Counted from the first letter of the stretch, positions 1-9,118 are shown. The stretch is DNA of 64,000 nucleotides from Cronobacter condimenti 1330 (GCF_001277255.1 NZ_CP012264.1:3782001-3846000), one strand, 5' to 3'. The notes: a model not told the origin generated them from the sequence alone. Made by a program: numbers and translations.

Positions 1-11
1 GGCCCTGAGGC

Positions 12-1688
12 TTAGAAGGTTTCCCAGTTGTCGCTGCCGCCGCCTGCCGGGGCGGCTTTCAGGCTCGCCCCAGTCGCTGGCGCGCTGAAGGACGGTGCCT
101 TCAGCGTCGCGCTTGCCAGGGGTGCCTGGATGCGGTTGAGTTTGAATACAGCGACCGCTTCGTTCAGTTTGCCAGCCTGATCTTCCAGGGCGGCGGCGGC
201 GGCGGCGGATTCTTCCACCAGCGCGGCGTTCTGCTGCGTCACTTTATCCATCTCGGAAACTGCAAGGCCCACCTGGTCGATACCGCGGCTCTGCTCGTCG
301 GACGCCGAGGCGATTTCACCCATGATATCGGTCACGCGGGTCACCGCACCAACCACTTCTTTCATGGTTTCACCCGCTTCGCGTACCAGCTGCGAGCCCG
401 CATCAACGCGGTTGCCGGAGTTTTCGATAAGCGCTTTGATCTCTTTTGCGGCCTGGGCGCTGCGGCTCGCAAGCGTACGGACTTCACCGGCCACTACCGC
501 GAAGCCGCGGCCCTGTTCGCCGGCGCGTGCCGCTTCCACCGCCGCGTTGAGCGCGAGGATGTTAGTCTGGAACGCGATACCGTCAATCACATTGGTGATT
601 TGCGCAATCTGGTTAGAGCTGGAGGCAATTTCATCCATCGTACGTACCACACCATCAACCACCTCACCGCCTTTCAGCGCAGTTTCCGACGCGGTACGCG
701 CCAGTTGCGTTGCCTGACGGGCGTTGTCGGCGTTCTGTTTCACGGTGGCGGTAAGCTCTTCCATGCTGGCGGCGGTTTCTTCCAGTGACGCGGCCTGCTG
801 CTCGGTACGGGAAGAGAGATCGTTGCTGCCTGCGGAGATTTCGCTCGCGCCAGTAAAGATGGTGTCGGTGCTGTCGCGAACGGTGCTGACGGTGCGTGCC
901 AGCGCCTGCTGCATCTCGTGCACGTTACGCGCCAGCAGCGCCATTTCGTTGTTGCCGTGCGCGTCGACAGTCTGCGTCAGATCCCCTGCGGCGATCGCGC
1001 GAATGTGACCAATGACATCATGCAGCGGCAGCAGGAGCACGCGGCGCATCGCGACCCAGCTGACAATAATCACGGCGATTACCATCACCATAATGACAGA
1101 GAGGATCCACAGAATACGCTGATAGTCGCTTTCGTTATCCTTCACGCCCTGGTTGGAGAGCTTCGCCTGCGCAGCGCGCCATTCGCGATAAACATCCTGC
1201 ATCGCATTCTGCTTCTGCTCGGCGTTCTGTTTGAACATCTCTTCCAGCTTGCCTTCGCCCAGGAATTTGTTCATCTGCGCGAGCGTTGTGGAGTAAACGC
1301 GATACTGCTCTTCCAGACGATCCACTACATGCTCATCCATGCCCGGCGTTTCTGGCAGCGCATAGTATTTGTCGTAATGCTGCTTCGCGTCCGCCAGCAG
1401 CTCGTTAGCGGTTTTAACCAGCTCATCAAGCTGCCCGCCGTTGATCTGGCTCGCCATGCTGCTTTGCAGACGCAACATGCCGCGGTTTAGCGTCACGCGA
1501 GTCTGGTTGAGGCTAATCCACGCATCGGTAAATTCTGCCACGTTCTTGCTGGAGATTTGCGACACATTGAAGTTGTCTTTGTCGTTATTGAGCGCTGCGA
1601 TGAAAACGCCTGCAGCGATAAGCTGCATCGCGCCCAGAACGAGCAATACAGTGATTAAAAGGGTTATGACTTTTATACGTTTAAACAT
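12..1688 (-). CDS. Tsr-like methyl-accepting chemotaxis protein
   Basis: Inner-membrane chemoreceptor of 558 aa that should signal through CheW/CheA to the flagellar motor. It has an N-terminal membrane segment (about 7-32), a periplasmic four-helix ligand domain, a second membrane segment (about 190-215), a HAMP domain, and a cytoplasmic domain with the hairpin tip (DGIAFQTNILALNAAVEAAR). It ends in NWETF, the CheR/CheB-docking pentapeptide of high-abundance receptors. R64, R69 and R73 fall where Tsr and Tar place the arginines that bind the amino-acid ligand, so sensing of serine or a related amino acid is likely. A sigma-28 promoter lies just upstream. In E. coli tsr is at another locus, so this may be an extra paralog. 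The family is certain; the ligand is inferred. Confidence 0.93.
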   Translation of the reverse strand: MFKRIKVITLLITVLLVLGAMQLIAAGVFIAALNNDKDNFNVSQISSKNVAEFTDAWISLNQTRVTLNRGMLRLQSSMASQINGGQLDELVKTANELLADAKQHYDKYYALPETPGMDEHVVDRLEEQYRVYSTTLAQMNKFLGEGKLEEMFKQNAEQKQNAMQDVYREWRAAQAKLSNQGVKDNESDYQRILWILSVIMVMVIAVIIVSWVAMRRVLLLPLHDVIGHIRAIAAGDLTQTVDAHGNNEMALLARNVHEMQQALARTVSTVRDSTDTIFTGASEISAGSNDLSSRTEQQAASLEETAASMEELTATVKQNADNARQATQLARTASETALKGGEVVDGVVRTMDEIASSSNQIAQITNVIDGIAFQTNILALNAAVEAARAGEQGRGFAVVAGEVRTLASRSAQAAKEIKALIENSGNRVDAGSQLVREAGETMKEVVGAVTRVTDIMGEIASASDEQSRGIDQVGLAVSEMDKVTQQNAALVEESAAAAAALEDQAGKLNEAVAVFKLNRIQAPLASATLKAPSFSAPATGASLKAAPAGGGSDNWETF

Positions 1689-1723
1689 GAATGGCCTTAA
1701 TGCAGGTGTAATCTGATGTGTAT

Positions 1724-1750
1724 CTATCGGCAGGTCATTCGGGTTATTTA
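1724..1750 (-). promoter_or_regulatory. Sigma-28 (FliA) promoter of the chemoreceptor
   Basis: On the minus strand, TAAATAAC, an 11-base spacer and GCCGATAG match the flagellar consensus TAAAGTTT-N11-GCCGATAA closely in both elements and exactly in spacing. It lies about 36 bases before the start codon. Confidence 0.8.
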
Positions 1751-1882
1751 ATACGCCCGCCCCGGCGCAGCGCGGTTGCCAATAATTTCCTAATAGCTAT
1801 CAGCAGTTTAGTTATGAAAATTTTTTTGTGACGCACCTCTCACTTTTATCCCCCTCCTCTAAAGGGTTATAGCCTCGCCTTA

Positions 1883-1905
1883 AAGATGCATTTAATATGC
1901 ATCTT
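1883..1905 (+). promoter_or_regulatory. NsrR operator upstream of ytfE
   Basis: AAGATGCAT and ATGCATCTT form an inverted repeat around a five-base centre, matching the NsrR site known upstream of ytfE. It sits 27 bp before the ytfE start. NsrR [2Fe-2S] represses from such sites and releases on nitric oxide. nsrR itself is at 18688-19113 in this window. Confidence 0.88.
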
Positions 1906-1931
1906 ATACAAATGATGAGTGAGGTACTGCT

Positions 1932-2597
1932 ATGGCCTTCCGCGACCAACCCCTTGGCGAACTGGCGTTAACCATCCCCCGCGCTTCCGCCCTGTTCCGT
2001 AAATACAACCTGGATTTCTGTTGTGGCGGCAAACAGACGCTGCTGCGCGCCGCGACACGCCAGGATCTTGATGTAGACACGATTGAAAGCGAACTGGCGA
2101 CACTTGCTGCCATGCCATTAGAGAAAGACTGGAAAGCCGCGCCGCTCGCTGAAATCATCGATCACATCATCGTGCGCTATCACGATCGCCACCGCGAGCA
2201 GCTCCCTGAGCTGATTTTGCAGGCCACCAAAGTCGAACGCGTCCATGCTGATAAGCCCGGTGTACCGAAGGGCCTCGCCAAATACCTGACAATGCTGCAT
2301 GAAGAGCTAAGCAGCCACATGATGAAAGAAGAGCGTGTGCTGTTCCCGATGATTAAACAGGGGATGGGCAGCCAGGCAATGGGCCCGATTAGCGTGATGG
2401 AAAGTGAGCATGACGAGGCGGGCGAACTGCTGGAAGTTATTAAGCACACCACCAACAACGTGACGCCGCCGCCGGAAGCCTGCACCACCTGGCGGGCGAT
2501 GTACAACGGCATTAATGAGCTGATCGACGATCTGATGAACCACATCAGCCTCGAAAACAATAATCTTTTCCCGCGTGCCCTCGCAGGCGAAAAATAA
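1932..2597 (+). CDS. ytfE: Iron-sulfur cluster repair di-iron protein YtfE (RIC)
   Basis: Cytoplasmic di-iron protein of 221 aa (E. coli 220) that restores iron-sulfur clusters damaged by nitrosative and oxidative stress. The N-terminal ScdA-like domain carries adjacent cysteines C30 and C31 in DFCCGG. The rest is a hemerythrin-like four-helix bundle with His/Glu metal ligands in motifs such as IVRYHDRHRE, MLHEELSSHMMKEE, ESEHDEAGE and MNHISLENN. A GAGG Shine-Dalgarno precedes the ATG. It is a single-gene unit with an NsrR operator upstream and a terminator downstream. Confidence 0.97.
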   Translation: MAFRDQPLGELALTIPRASALFRKYNLDFCCGGKQTLLRAATRQDLDVDTIESELATLAAMPLEKDWKAAPLAEIIDHIIVRYHDRHREQLPELILQATKVERVHADKPGVPKGLAKYLTMLHEELSSHMMKEERVLFPMIKQGMGSQAMGPISVMESEHDEAGELLEVIKHTTNNVTPPPEACTTWRAMYNGINELIDDLMNHISLENNNLFPRALAGEK

Positions 2598-2634
2598 AGG
2601 CGCCCTGTCGAGCGCCTCAGTAACTTGACCTTTT

Positions 2635-2659
2635 GGGCCCGATACGCGGGCCCTTTTTT
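2635..2659 (+). terminator. Rho-independent terminator of ytfE
   Basis: GGGCCC, a 7-base loop and GGGCCC are followed by six T. The T tract is only on the + strand side, so it serves ytfE and not the convergent cycA. Confidence 0.85.
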
Positions 2660-2664
2660 ATGGC

Positions 2665-4077
2665 TTACTGGCGAAATTTAGCCAGTCGTTTCTTGCCGAT
2701 AAACAACCAGCAGACGCCCAGCACAATAAACCACAGCGGCGTGACGAGCAGCGCCTGACGGGTATCATCTTCCAGCGTCAATAGCGCAATAACGAACACG
2801 AAGAACGCCATGCAAACCCAGCACATCACTTTCCCCAGCGGCATCTTGTAAATAGATTTCTGATGCAGTTCCGGGCGCTGCTTACGGTAAACCAGGTAAG
2901 AGCACAGGATGATAGTCCAGACGAACATAAAGAGGATCGCCGAGACCGTGGTGATCATCGTGAATGCCGTAATGACGTTCGGATTAATGTAGAGCATCAC
3001 GACGCCGCCCAGCAGGCAGATGCAGGAGAACGTCAGCCCTTTCGCCGGTACGGCGCGTTTAGAGAGCTTTGCGAACGCCTTCGGCGCCACGCCGTCCTGC
3101 GCCAGACCGTACAGCATACGGCTGGTGGAGAAGACGCCGCTGTTAGCAGAAGACGCAGCCGATGTCAGCACGACGAAGTTAATCAGGCTCGCAGCGGCCG
3201 GCAGGCCAACCAGCACAAAAAGTTCCACAAACGGGCTCTTGGTCGGCACGACGGAGCTCCACGGCGTCACGGACATAATAATGATGAGCGCGAAGACGTA
3301 GAACATGATGATGCGAATGGGAATGGAGTTGATCGCGCGCGGCAGCGATTTTTCCGGGTCTTTGGTTTCGGCCGCAGTCGTGCCCACCAGTTCAATACCG
3401 ACAAACGCGAAGACCGCTATCTGGAAGCCTGCAAAGAACCCGCTCAGTCCTTTCGGGAACCAGCCGCCTTCATTCCACAGGTGTGAGAAAGAGGCTTCAA
3501 CGCCGGTCGGGGATTTAAAGTGCATCAGCACCATTCCAAGCCCCACCACGATGAGCGCGACGATCGCGACGATTTTAATCATCGCAAACCAGAATTCCAT
3601 TTCGCCGAACATCTTCACGGTTGCAAGGTTAAGCGAGAGCAGCAGTACAACGACCGCCAGCGATGCGACCCAATCAGATAGGCCCGGGAACCAGAACTGC
3701 GCATAGGCGGTGATCGCCACGACATCCGCCATGCCGGTTACGACCCAGCAGAACCAGTATGTCCAGCCGGTGAAATACCCGGCCCACGGGCCCAGTAAAT
3801 CGGCAGCGAAATCGCTGAAGGATTTATATTCAAGATTGGAGAGCAGCAGCTCCCCCATCGCCCGCATCACGAAAAACAGCATAAAGCCGATGATCATATA
3901 AACAAAAATGATCGACGGGCCAGCGAGACTAATCGTTTTGCCGGAACCCATAAACAACCCGGTGCCGATAGCGCCGCCGATAGCAATCAACTGAATATGA
4001 CGATTCGTGAGATTACGCCGTAGCGACTGCTCAGCCGGAGCCTCAGCAGCGTCAGCCACTTTGATCTGATCTGACAT
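2665..4077 (-). CDS. cycA: D-serine/D-alanine/glycine proton symporter
   Basis: Inner-membrane amino-acid permease of the APC superfamily, 470 aa, the same length as E. coli CycA and nearly identical along its whole length as I recall it. It imports glycine, D-alanine, D-serine and the antibiotic D-cycloserine with protons. About twelve hydrophobic segments are visible, and the first carries the APC signature region IGGAIGTGLFMGSG that contributes to the substrate site. The gene is monocistronic and convergent with ytfE. Its leader carries a CA-rich stretch compatible with GcvB sRNA control. Confidence 0.97.
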   Translation of the reverse strand: MSDQIKVADAAEAPAEQSLRRNLTNRHIQLIAIGGAIGTGLFMGSGKTISLAGPSIIFVYMIIGFMLFFVMRAMGELLLSNLEYKSFSDFAADLLGPWAGYFTGWTYWFCWVVTGMADVVAITAYAQFWFPGLSDWVASLAVVVLLLSLNLATVKMFGEMEFWFAMIKIVAIVALIVVGLGMVLMHFKSPTGVEASFSHLWNEGGWFPKGLSGFFAGFQIAVFAFVGIELVGTTAAETKDPEKSLPRAINSIPIRIIMFYVFALIIIMSVTPWSSVVPTKSPFVELFVLVGLPAAASLINFVVLTSAASSANSGVFSTSRMLYGLAQDGVAPKAFAKLSKRAVPAKGLTFSCICLLGGVVMLYINPNVITAFTMITTVSAILFMFVWTIILCSYLVYRKQRPELHQKSIYKMPLGKVMCWVCMAFFVFVIALLTLEDDTRQALLVTPLWFIVLGVCWLFIGKKRLAKFRQ

Positions 4078-4093
4078 GTTTATTTCCTGTACC

Positions 4094-4107
4094 TGTCTGT
4101 GTTGTTG
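4094..4107 (-). promoter_or_regulatory. Candidate GcvB sRNA pairing site in cycA leader
   Basis: The cycA mRNA leader reads CAACAACACAGACA about 17-30 bases before the ATG. GcvB represses amino-acid transporter mRNAs, including cycA, through a GU-rich seed that pairs with ACAACA-type sequences. The match is short and inferred; gcvB is not in this window. The rest of 4108-4329 is AT-rich intergenic DNA with no gene that I can support. Confidence 0.4.
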
Positions 4108-4329
4108 AGGCTCTGCTGGCCTCTATTTACGCGTCGAAATGACGATGCTCTTGGCAAAAACATCATCGATATTAGGTAAGAACCGGAGGGTTGAATACTA
4201 AGATTTAAATATAATGTTAATTTTATGTTTAAAATGGGTGGCAAATCACTTTCACTTCGCGAAATGCATCACAAAAATACCCGCATTACGCTTATTATCA
4301 AAATAAAATCGCGCTATTTCACTTAGGGG

Positions 4330-4354
4330 AAAACAAATCCCCGCCGAAGCGGGG
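4330..4354 (-). terminator. Terminator of fklB
   Basis: Reading leftward, CCCCGC, a TTCG loop and GCGGGG are followed by ATTTGTTTT. It lies 13 bp past the fklB stop. Confidence 0.75.
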
Positions 4355-4366
4355 AGAGCGGAACCT

Positions 4367-4987
4367 TTACAGGATTTCCAGCAGTTCAACTTCGAACACC
4401 AGCGTGCTGAAAGGCGGAATAGACGCACCAGCGCCGCGCTCGCCATAAGCCAGGTTATGCGGGATAGTCAGTTCCCATTTTGAGCCGACCGGCATCAGGG
4501 TCAGCGCTTCGATCCAGCCTGCGATAACGCCACTGACCGGGAATTCCGCCGGTTCGCCGCGCGCCACTGAGCTGTCAAAAACCGTGCCGTCGATAAGTTT
4601 GCCGGTGTAATGCACGCGTACGCGATCTTTACGGGAAGGGATCGGGCCTTCACCCTGAGTCAGGACGCGGAATTGCAGACCAGATTCGGTGCTGTTTACC
4701 CCGTCGCGCTCACGGTTTTCGTCCAGGTATTTCTGGCCTTCTACCGCCATTTCCTGCTGGCGTTCACGGCGTACCGCATCGGCGCGTTCATGAATTTCAC
4801 GCAGTGCGCGGTGTACCACATCAACGGGAACGGCAGGCTGATTACCTTCCAGCGCGTCACGCAGCCCCGCCACCAGCGCTTCCGGCAGCAGCCCTTGTAA
4901 GCCTGACTCACGCAGTTGCTGTCCGACCTGTAAGCCAATACCGTAGCTTGCCTGCGCTTCGATGGTGTCAAAAGAAGGGGTTGTCAT
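4367..4987 (-). CDS. fklB: FKBP-type peptidyl-prolyl isomerase FKBP22
   Basis: Proline cis-trans isomerase and chaperone of 206 aa, the same length as E. coli FklB. The N-terminal part (about 1-90) is the helical dimerisation domain, rich in charged helices. The C-terminal FKBP domain (about 105-206) contains VRVHYTGKLIDGTVFDSS, the GWIEALTLMPVGSKWELTIP strand region and the AYGERGAGASIPPFSTLVFEVELLEI ending that forms the hydrophobic proline pocket. No signal peptide is seen, so it is cytoplasmic. It is divergent from ytfB with about 200 bp between the two starts. Confidence 0.97.
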   Translation of the reverse strand: MTTPSFDTIEAQASYGIGLQVGQQLRESGLQGLLPEALVAGLRDALEGNQPAVPVDVVHRALREIHERADAVRRERQQEMAVEGQKYLDENRERDGVNSTESGLQFRVLTQGEGPIPSRKDRVRVHYTGKLIDGTVFDSSVARGEPAEFPVSGVIAGWIEALTLMPVGSKWELTIPHNLAYGERGAGASIPPFSTLVFEVELLEIL

Positions 4988-5188
4988 GGGTTATCCTTTC
5001 TCAATGGGAAAATTAGCGGGCAGCATAACAGCAGCGCCACGTCGGGTAAAATAATCCTCCGGCATGGTGGTATTGTCGGGGATGCCATCGCGCTCACGAA
5101 TGCGCGCTTTACTACCGGCATCAAACAGTTAGAACGCTATAATGATACACTGGCGCGGTGATAGCGTTTGTGTGAATGAGGAGAAGAC

Positions 5189-5767
5189 ATGCCTGGACGA
5201 ATTAAACCGCTGCTGGCGCAGGTATGGCACGCCCCGGACCATATCCGCCTGATGGAGCCGCTGCCCCCTGCGCACCGACGCGGCATTATTCTGTGCGCGA
5301 TAGTCATCATACTGTGCTTTTTATGGCCTTCTCCCGACGAACCCGATACTCCGCAGCGCCGCGACGCAGAGCTTGAATTTAGCCATACGCCGGAACCCCC
5401 GTTGCAGCCGCAGGCGATCGCCCCGGAAGAGACGCCGGACGCGCCCGCACAGGCGCCTTCTTCCAGCGCGCCGGTACAACCTTTTCAGAATAACGATATC
5501 GAACAGCAGTGGCGCACCTATCGCGTCGAATCAGGCAAAACGCTGGCGCAACTGTTCCGTGACCATAACCTGCCGCCGGAAGATGTCTACGCCATGGCGA
5601 AAGTGGAAGGCAACGGCAAGCCGCTCAGTAATCTTCAGCAGGGACAAATGGTGCAGGTGCGGCAGAATGCCAGCGGTGTGGTGACGGCGCTGACGATTGA
5701 TACCAGCGACAATCAGCAGGTGCTCTTTACGCGCCAGCCGGACGGCAGCTTCCTGCGCGTGCGCTGA
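5189..5767 (+). CDS. ytfB: Cell-division-associated OapA-family protein YtfB
   Basis: Single-pass inner-membrane protein of 192 aa (E. coli about 212). It has a short cytoplasmic N-terminus, one membrane segment (about 33-47), a proline-rich periplasmic linker (about 48-105) and a C-terminal opacity-associated protein A domain with a LysM-like fold (about 110-192; YRVESGKTLAQLF and GQMVQVRQN). E. coli YtfB localises to the division site and binds glycans. The start is supported by GAGGAG eight bases upstream. The linker is somewhat shorter than in E. coli. Confidence 0.9.
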   Translation: MPGRIKPLLAQVWHAPDHIRLMEPLPPAHRRGIILCAIVIILCFLWPSPDEPDTPQRRDAELEFSHTPEPPLQPQAIAPEETPDAPAQAPSSSAPVQPFQNNDIEQQWRTYRVESGKTLAQLFRDHNLPPEDVYAMAKVEGNGKPLSNLQQGQMVQVRQNASGVVTALTIDTSDNQQVLFTRQPDGSFLRVR

Positions 5768-5791
5768 GCCTTTTCCATGGGCCAGAAAAGC

Positions 5792-5819
5792 AAAACGCCG
5801 GCACAAGGCCGGCGTTTTT
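5792..5819. terminator. Bidirectional terminator between ytfB and rplI
   Basis: A perfect inverted repeat, AAAACGCCGGC and GCCGGCGTTTT around a 5-base loop, has A and T tracts on both sides, so it can end both ytfB and the leftward rpsF-rplI operon. Confidence 0.9.
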
Positions 5820-5840
5820 ACGTGCAGGTTGAGTAAGAAA

Positions 5841-6290
5841 TTACTCAGCAACCACGTTTACAGTCAGTTTAGCGAATACTTCGCTGTGAACCTGGAAGTC
5901 CACTTCGTGTTCGCCAGTGGTACGCAGAACGCCGTTCGGCAGACGAACTTCGCTCTTAGCCACTTCAACGCCAGCTGCAGTTACAGCGTCAGCGATGTCG
6001 CGAGTACCGATGGAACCGAACAGTTTACCTTCGTCGCCCGCTTTGGACGCGATGGTAACGGTGCCCAGCGCATTGATTTTCTCTGCGCGAGCTTCAGCAG
6101 CGGACAGAACGTCAGCCAGTTTGGCTTCCAGTTCAGCGCGACGTGCTTCGAAGAACTCAACGTTTTTCTTGGTAGCCGGGACAGCTTTGCCCTGCGGTAC
6201 CAGGAAGTTACGAGCGTAGCCCGCTTTAACGTTTACCTGGTCGCCCAGGCTGCCCAGGTTTGCTACTTTATCAAGCAGAATAACTTGCAT
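5841..6290 (-). CDS. rplI: 50S ribosomal protein L9
   Basis: Ribosomal protein bL9, 149 aa as in E. coli. The N-terminal domain (MQVILLDKVANLGSLGDQV, then the GYARNFLVPQGKA rRNA-binding segment) is joined by a long helix to the C-terminal domain. It is the last gene of rpsF-priB-rpsR-rplI. It limits forward slippage of neighbouring ribosomes. Confidence 0.99.
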   Translation of the reverse strand: MQVILLDKVANLGSLGDQVNVKAGYARNFLVPQGKAVPATKKNVEFFEARRAELEAKLADVLSAAEARAEKINALGTVTIASKAGDEGKLFGSIGTRDIADAVTAAGVEVAKSEVRLPNGVLRTTGEHEVDFQVHSEVFAKLTVNVVAE

Positions 6291-6331
6291 TACCTTATCC
6301 TCTCAAAGTCGTATTAATGGACCGTGACCGA

Positions 6332-6878
<547 letters not shown>

Positions 6879-6883
6879 CAGAA

Positions 6884-7279
6884 TTACTCTTCAGAATCCC
6901 CAGCTTCAGCATCATCAGCGGTTTCGTTAGCGAAATCATCGCGACGCTCGCGGCGCTCGTCTTTCGCTTTAACCATCGGAGATGCTTCAGTTACGGCGTG
7001 CTTGGTACGCATAACCATGCTGCGGATAACGGCATCGTTGAAGCGGAAGTTAGTTTCCAGCTCATCGATAACTTCCTGCGGCGCTTCAACGTTCATCAGA
7101 ACGTAATGTGCTTTGTGCAGTTTGTTGATCGGGTAAGCCAGCTGACGGCGGCCCCAGTCTTCCAGACGGTGGATCGTGCCTTCAGCACCAGTGATAGCAC
7201 CAGTGTAACGCTCGATCATACCCGGAACCTGTTCGCTCTGGTCAGGATGGACCATAAAAACGATTTCGTAATGACGCAT
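6884..7279 (-). CDS. rpsF: 30S ribosomal protein S6
   Basis: Ribosomal protein bS6, 131 aa, opening with MRHYEIVFMVHPDQSEQV. It ends in an acidic tail (AEAGDSEE), the region that RimK extends with glutamates in E. coli. It is the first gene of the operon with priB, rpsR and rplI. A leader stem with a CCG-containing loop lies upstream and probably binds S6:S18 for feedback control. Confidence 0.99.
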   Translation of the reverse strand: MRHYEIVFMVHPDQSEQVPGMIERYTGAITGAEGTIHRLEDWGRRQLAYPINKLHKAHYVLMNVEAPQEVIDELETNFRFNDAVIRSMVMRTKHAVTEASPMVKAKDERRERRDDFANETADDAEAGDSEE

Positions 7280-7304
7280 CGAATTGCTCCTTACGGATTA
7301 TTCA

Positions 7305-7339
7305 GCCTCCTGTCTGGGTCAGCCGCGGCCCGGGGAGGC
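7305..7339 (-). promoter_or_regulatory. S6:S18-binding leader RNA element
   Basis: In the rpsF leader, GCCTCC pairs with GGAGGC around an internal stretch containing CCGCGG, 26 bases before the start codon. Leaders of rpsF operons in many bacteria carry a stem with an exposed CCG that mimics the S6:S18 site on 16S rRNA. Position and motif fit; binding is inferred. Confidence 0.65.
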
Positions 7340-7438
7340 AAGGAACGTGTTAATGGGCGGCCGAAAAATTGACGCGTCATTCTACTTGCGGGGCCTGGCA
7401 AACTCAAGGCTACTGGTAAAAAAAAGCGCAACTGGGGT

Positions 7439-8185
7439 TTATGCGCCCTGATGGGCCTGAAAATAACGGCTGAAAAACGCGACCGTCGCCTCCAGCGCTT
7501 CAGGCGTAATGCGGTGTTTCACGCCTGGCTGCCAGAGGCAGGTAAGATGCGCATTCAGTTTCTGTTCGAGCAGTTCGGCCGCTAAACGAAAGCTTTGCGA
7601 GGCGGGCACGACATCATCCTCTTCGCCATGCCAGAGCAGAAGCGGGCGGTCTGCGACACGCGCCAGTTGCGCTTCGACATCCCACGGTGCCAGCGCGGCG
7701 GCGATAGCTTGTGCCTCTTCAGCCTGCGGTGGAAACAGCGTGCGGGAAAGCGAGGTGAAATAGCCTGAGCCCATTAACGCCGCGACGGCCCGCACCTCAG
7801 GGTGATGCGTCATAATACCAAGCGCGGTCATCGCTCCCATCGACGCGCCGCCAATCGCAAGCCCGCTCTCGCCCGTTATTCCCTGCTCGCGCAGCGCATC
7901 ACGCAGCGCCGGGTATTCCGTGATAGTCGCATGCAGGATCTGCCAAAACTGCGTCATTCGGTGCGCCGCGTCGCCGCTAAAGCGTGCGCCATGATCCGGC
8001 GCATCCGGCATAATCACCCGAAATCCGGCCTGCGCCAGCGCCACAGCGAAATAGCTGTAGACCGTTTTGGATGAGGTAAAGCCGTGATAAAACAACACTG
8101 TCGGCAGGGCGTGATTTTCCGCGTCGGCGGGCGCAGCATACAGCGCTTCAATACCGGCAAATTGCCGCGTTGAAATTTCGATCAT
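7439..8185 (-). CDS. yjfP: Alpha/beta-hydrolase esterase YjfP
   Basis: Serine hydrolase of 248 aa related to dienelactone hydrolases. E. coli YjfP (249 aa) shows carboxylesterase activity on short acyl esters. The oxyanion region is FYHGFTSSKTVYS, the nucleophile elbow is GGASMGA, the acid is in WHGEEDDVVP and the catalytic His is in PGVKHRITPEALE. I chose the ATG at 8185 because GGAGATAAGT precedes it and the E. coli protein starts there; a longer frame reaches 8242. In E. coli the ula ascorbate operon separates this region from rpsF, but here they are neighbours. Confidence 0.92.
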   Translation of the reverse strand: MIEISTRQFAGIEALYAAPADAENHALPTVLFYHGFTSSKTVYSYFAVALAQAGFRVIMPDAPDHGARFSGDAAHRMTQFWQILHATITEYPALRDALREQGITGESGLAIGGASMGAMTALGIMTHHPEVRAVAALMGSGYFTSLSRTLFPPQAEEAQAIAAALAPWDVEAQLARVADRPLLLWHGEEDDVVPASQSFRLAAELLEQKLNAHLTCLWQPGVKHRITPEALEATVAFFSRYFQAHQGA

Positions 8186-8397
8186 ACTTATCTCCTGCTC
8201 TCCTGCAAAACATCGCTTCGGCTGGTATGCCACGATGCACACCTGAGCGCAATGCGCATGGGAATTTGTCGTGTTGAGAGATGGATTACGCTTTTGCGCT
8301 TTTTCCCTGTCAAAAGCGCGCCTTACCCGGCAGAACCGGGATATTCACGGGGCTTATTCCCTTACACTCTCTACAATTAATGCCTGAGGTAACGAGA

Positions 8398-8706
8398 ATG
8401 CATATGCGATGGCTGATGCCTTTATTGATGGTCACGACACTCACCGCGTGCAGTACGCTGCAAGGCACGCCGCAGCCTGCGCCGCCTGTTCTGGACCGTC
8501 CGCAGGAAATCCAGCGCTACCAGACGCAGGGCCTGACCAAAATGGGCACTATCACTACTTTGCAGTATGGCTCGCCCGATGATGCGCTGCGTGATATTGC
8601 CGCACAGGCGGGCGCGGCGGGCGCCGATTATTACGTGGTGATAGCCAACGACGATACCCTACTGCCAGGGCGCTGGCACGCGCAGGCGATTCTGTACCGA
8701 AAGTAA
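8398..8706 (+). CDS. bsmA: Biofilm/peroxide-stress lipoprotein BsmA
   Basis: Small DUF1471 (YhcN-family) lipoprotein of 102 aa. The signal peptide ends in a lipobox, LTAC, followed by STLQGTPQPAPP. The C-terminal domain has the family pattern PDDALRDIAAQAGAAGADYYVV...AQAILYRK. In E. coli BsmA (YjfO) affects biofilm formation and peroxide tolerance. The ATG at 8398 follows GAGGTAACGA; an in-frame ATG two codons later is also possible. yjfN, of the same family, lies downstream on the same strand. Confidence 0.88.
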   Translation: MHMRWLMPLLMVTTLTACSTLQGTPQPAPPVLDRPQEIQRYQTQGLTKMGTITTLQYGSPDDALRDIAAQAGAAGADYYVVIANDDTLLPGRWHAQAILYRK

Positions 8707-8842
8707 GCGTAAGCCGTCGTTTTATTTAGCGAAATTTACACTGCTTTGCGTGCATTGATCGTACCTCCTGCACAATAGCTTTCGGACTGCGCCGGGAACC
8801 GGAGCGCGGCATTGACGAAAAAAGTGTATAAGGGAGCTGACA

Positions 8843-9118
8843 ATGAAACGATCGCTGGCTTTAACGTCGCTGTTGTTATCTGCGGGTCTGATTAGCACTT
8901 CCGCACAGTCTGCTGAGGAAGTGAATGCCGACCGGGTAACAGGCTTAAATGAAATTGGCGTTATCTCGGTAAATGATATTTCCGGTACGCCGCAGGAGAT
9001 TGAGAAAGTCATTGCATATAAAGCGGATGAACAGGGCGCGGCTTATTATCGAATTATTCAGATGCATGAAAACCATCGCCCTGATAACTGGCAGGTGCAG
9101 GCAATTATCTATAGCTGA
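8843..9118 (+). CDS. yjfN: Periplasmic DUF1471 protein YjfN
   Basis: Exported protein of 91 aa with a cleavable signal peptide (about 1-23, ending AQSA) and a single DUF1471 domain: RVTGLNEIGVISVNDISGTPQEIEKVIAYKADEQGAAYYRI...WQVQAIIYS. It is close to E. coli YjfN (91 aa), reported, as I remember it, to activate the periplasmic protease DegP. It has its own GGGAGCTGAC Shine-Dalgarno and lies 136 bp after bsmA, so it is probably transcribed separately. Confidence 0.88.
   Translation: MKRSLALTSLLLSAGLISTSAQSAEEVNADRVTGLNEIGVISVNDISGTPQEIEKVIAYKADEQGAAYYRIIQMHENHRPDNWQVQAIIYS

Noticed and set aside
4252..4446. 64-codon open frame overlapping the fklB end
   Set aside because: It shares the fklB 3' end in another frame and crosses the fklB terminator; no ribosome-binding site.
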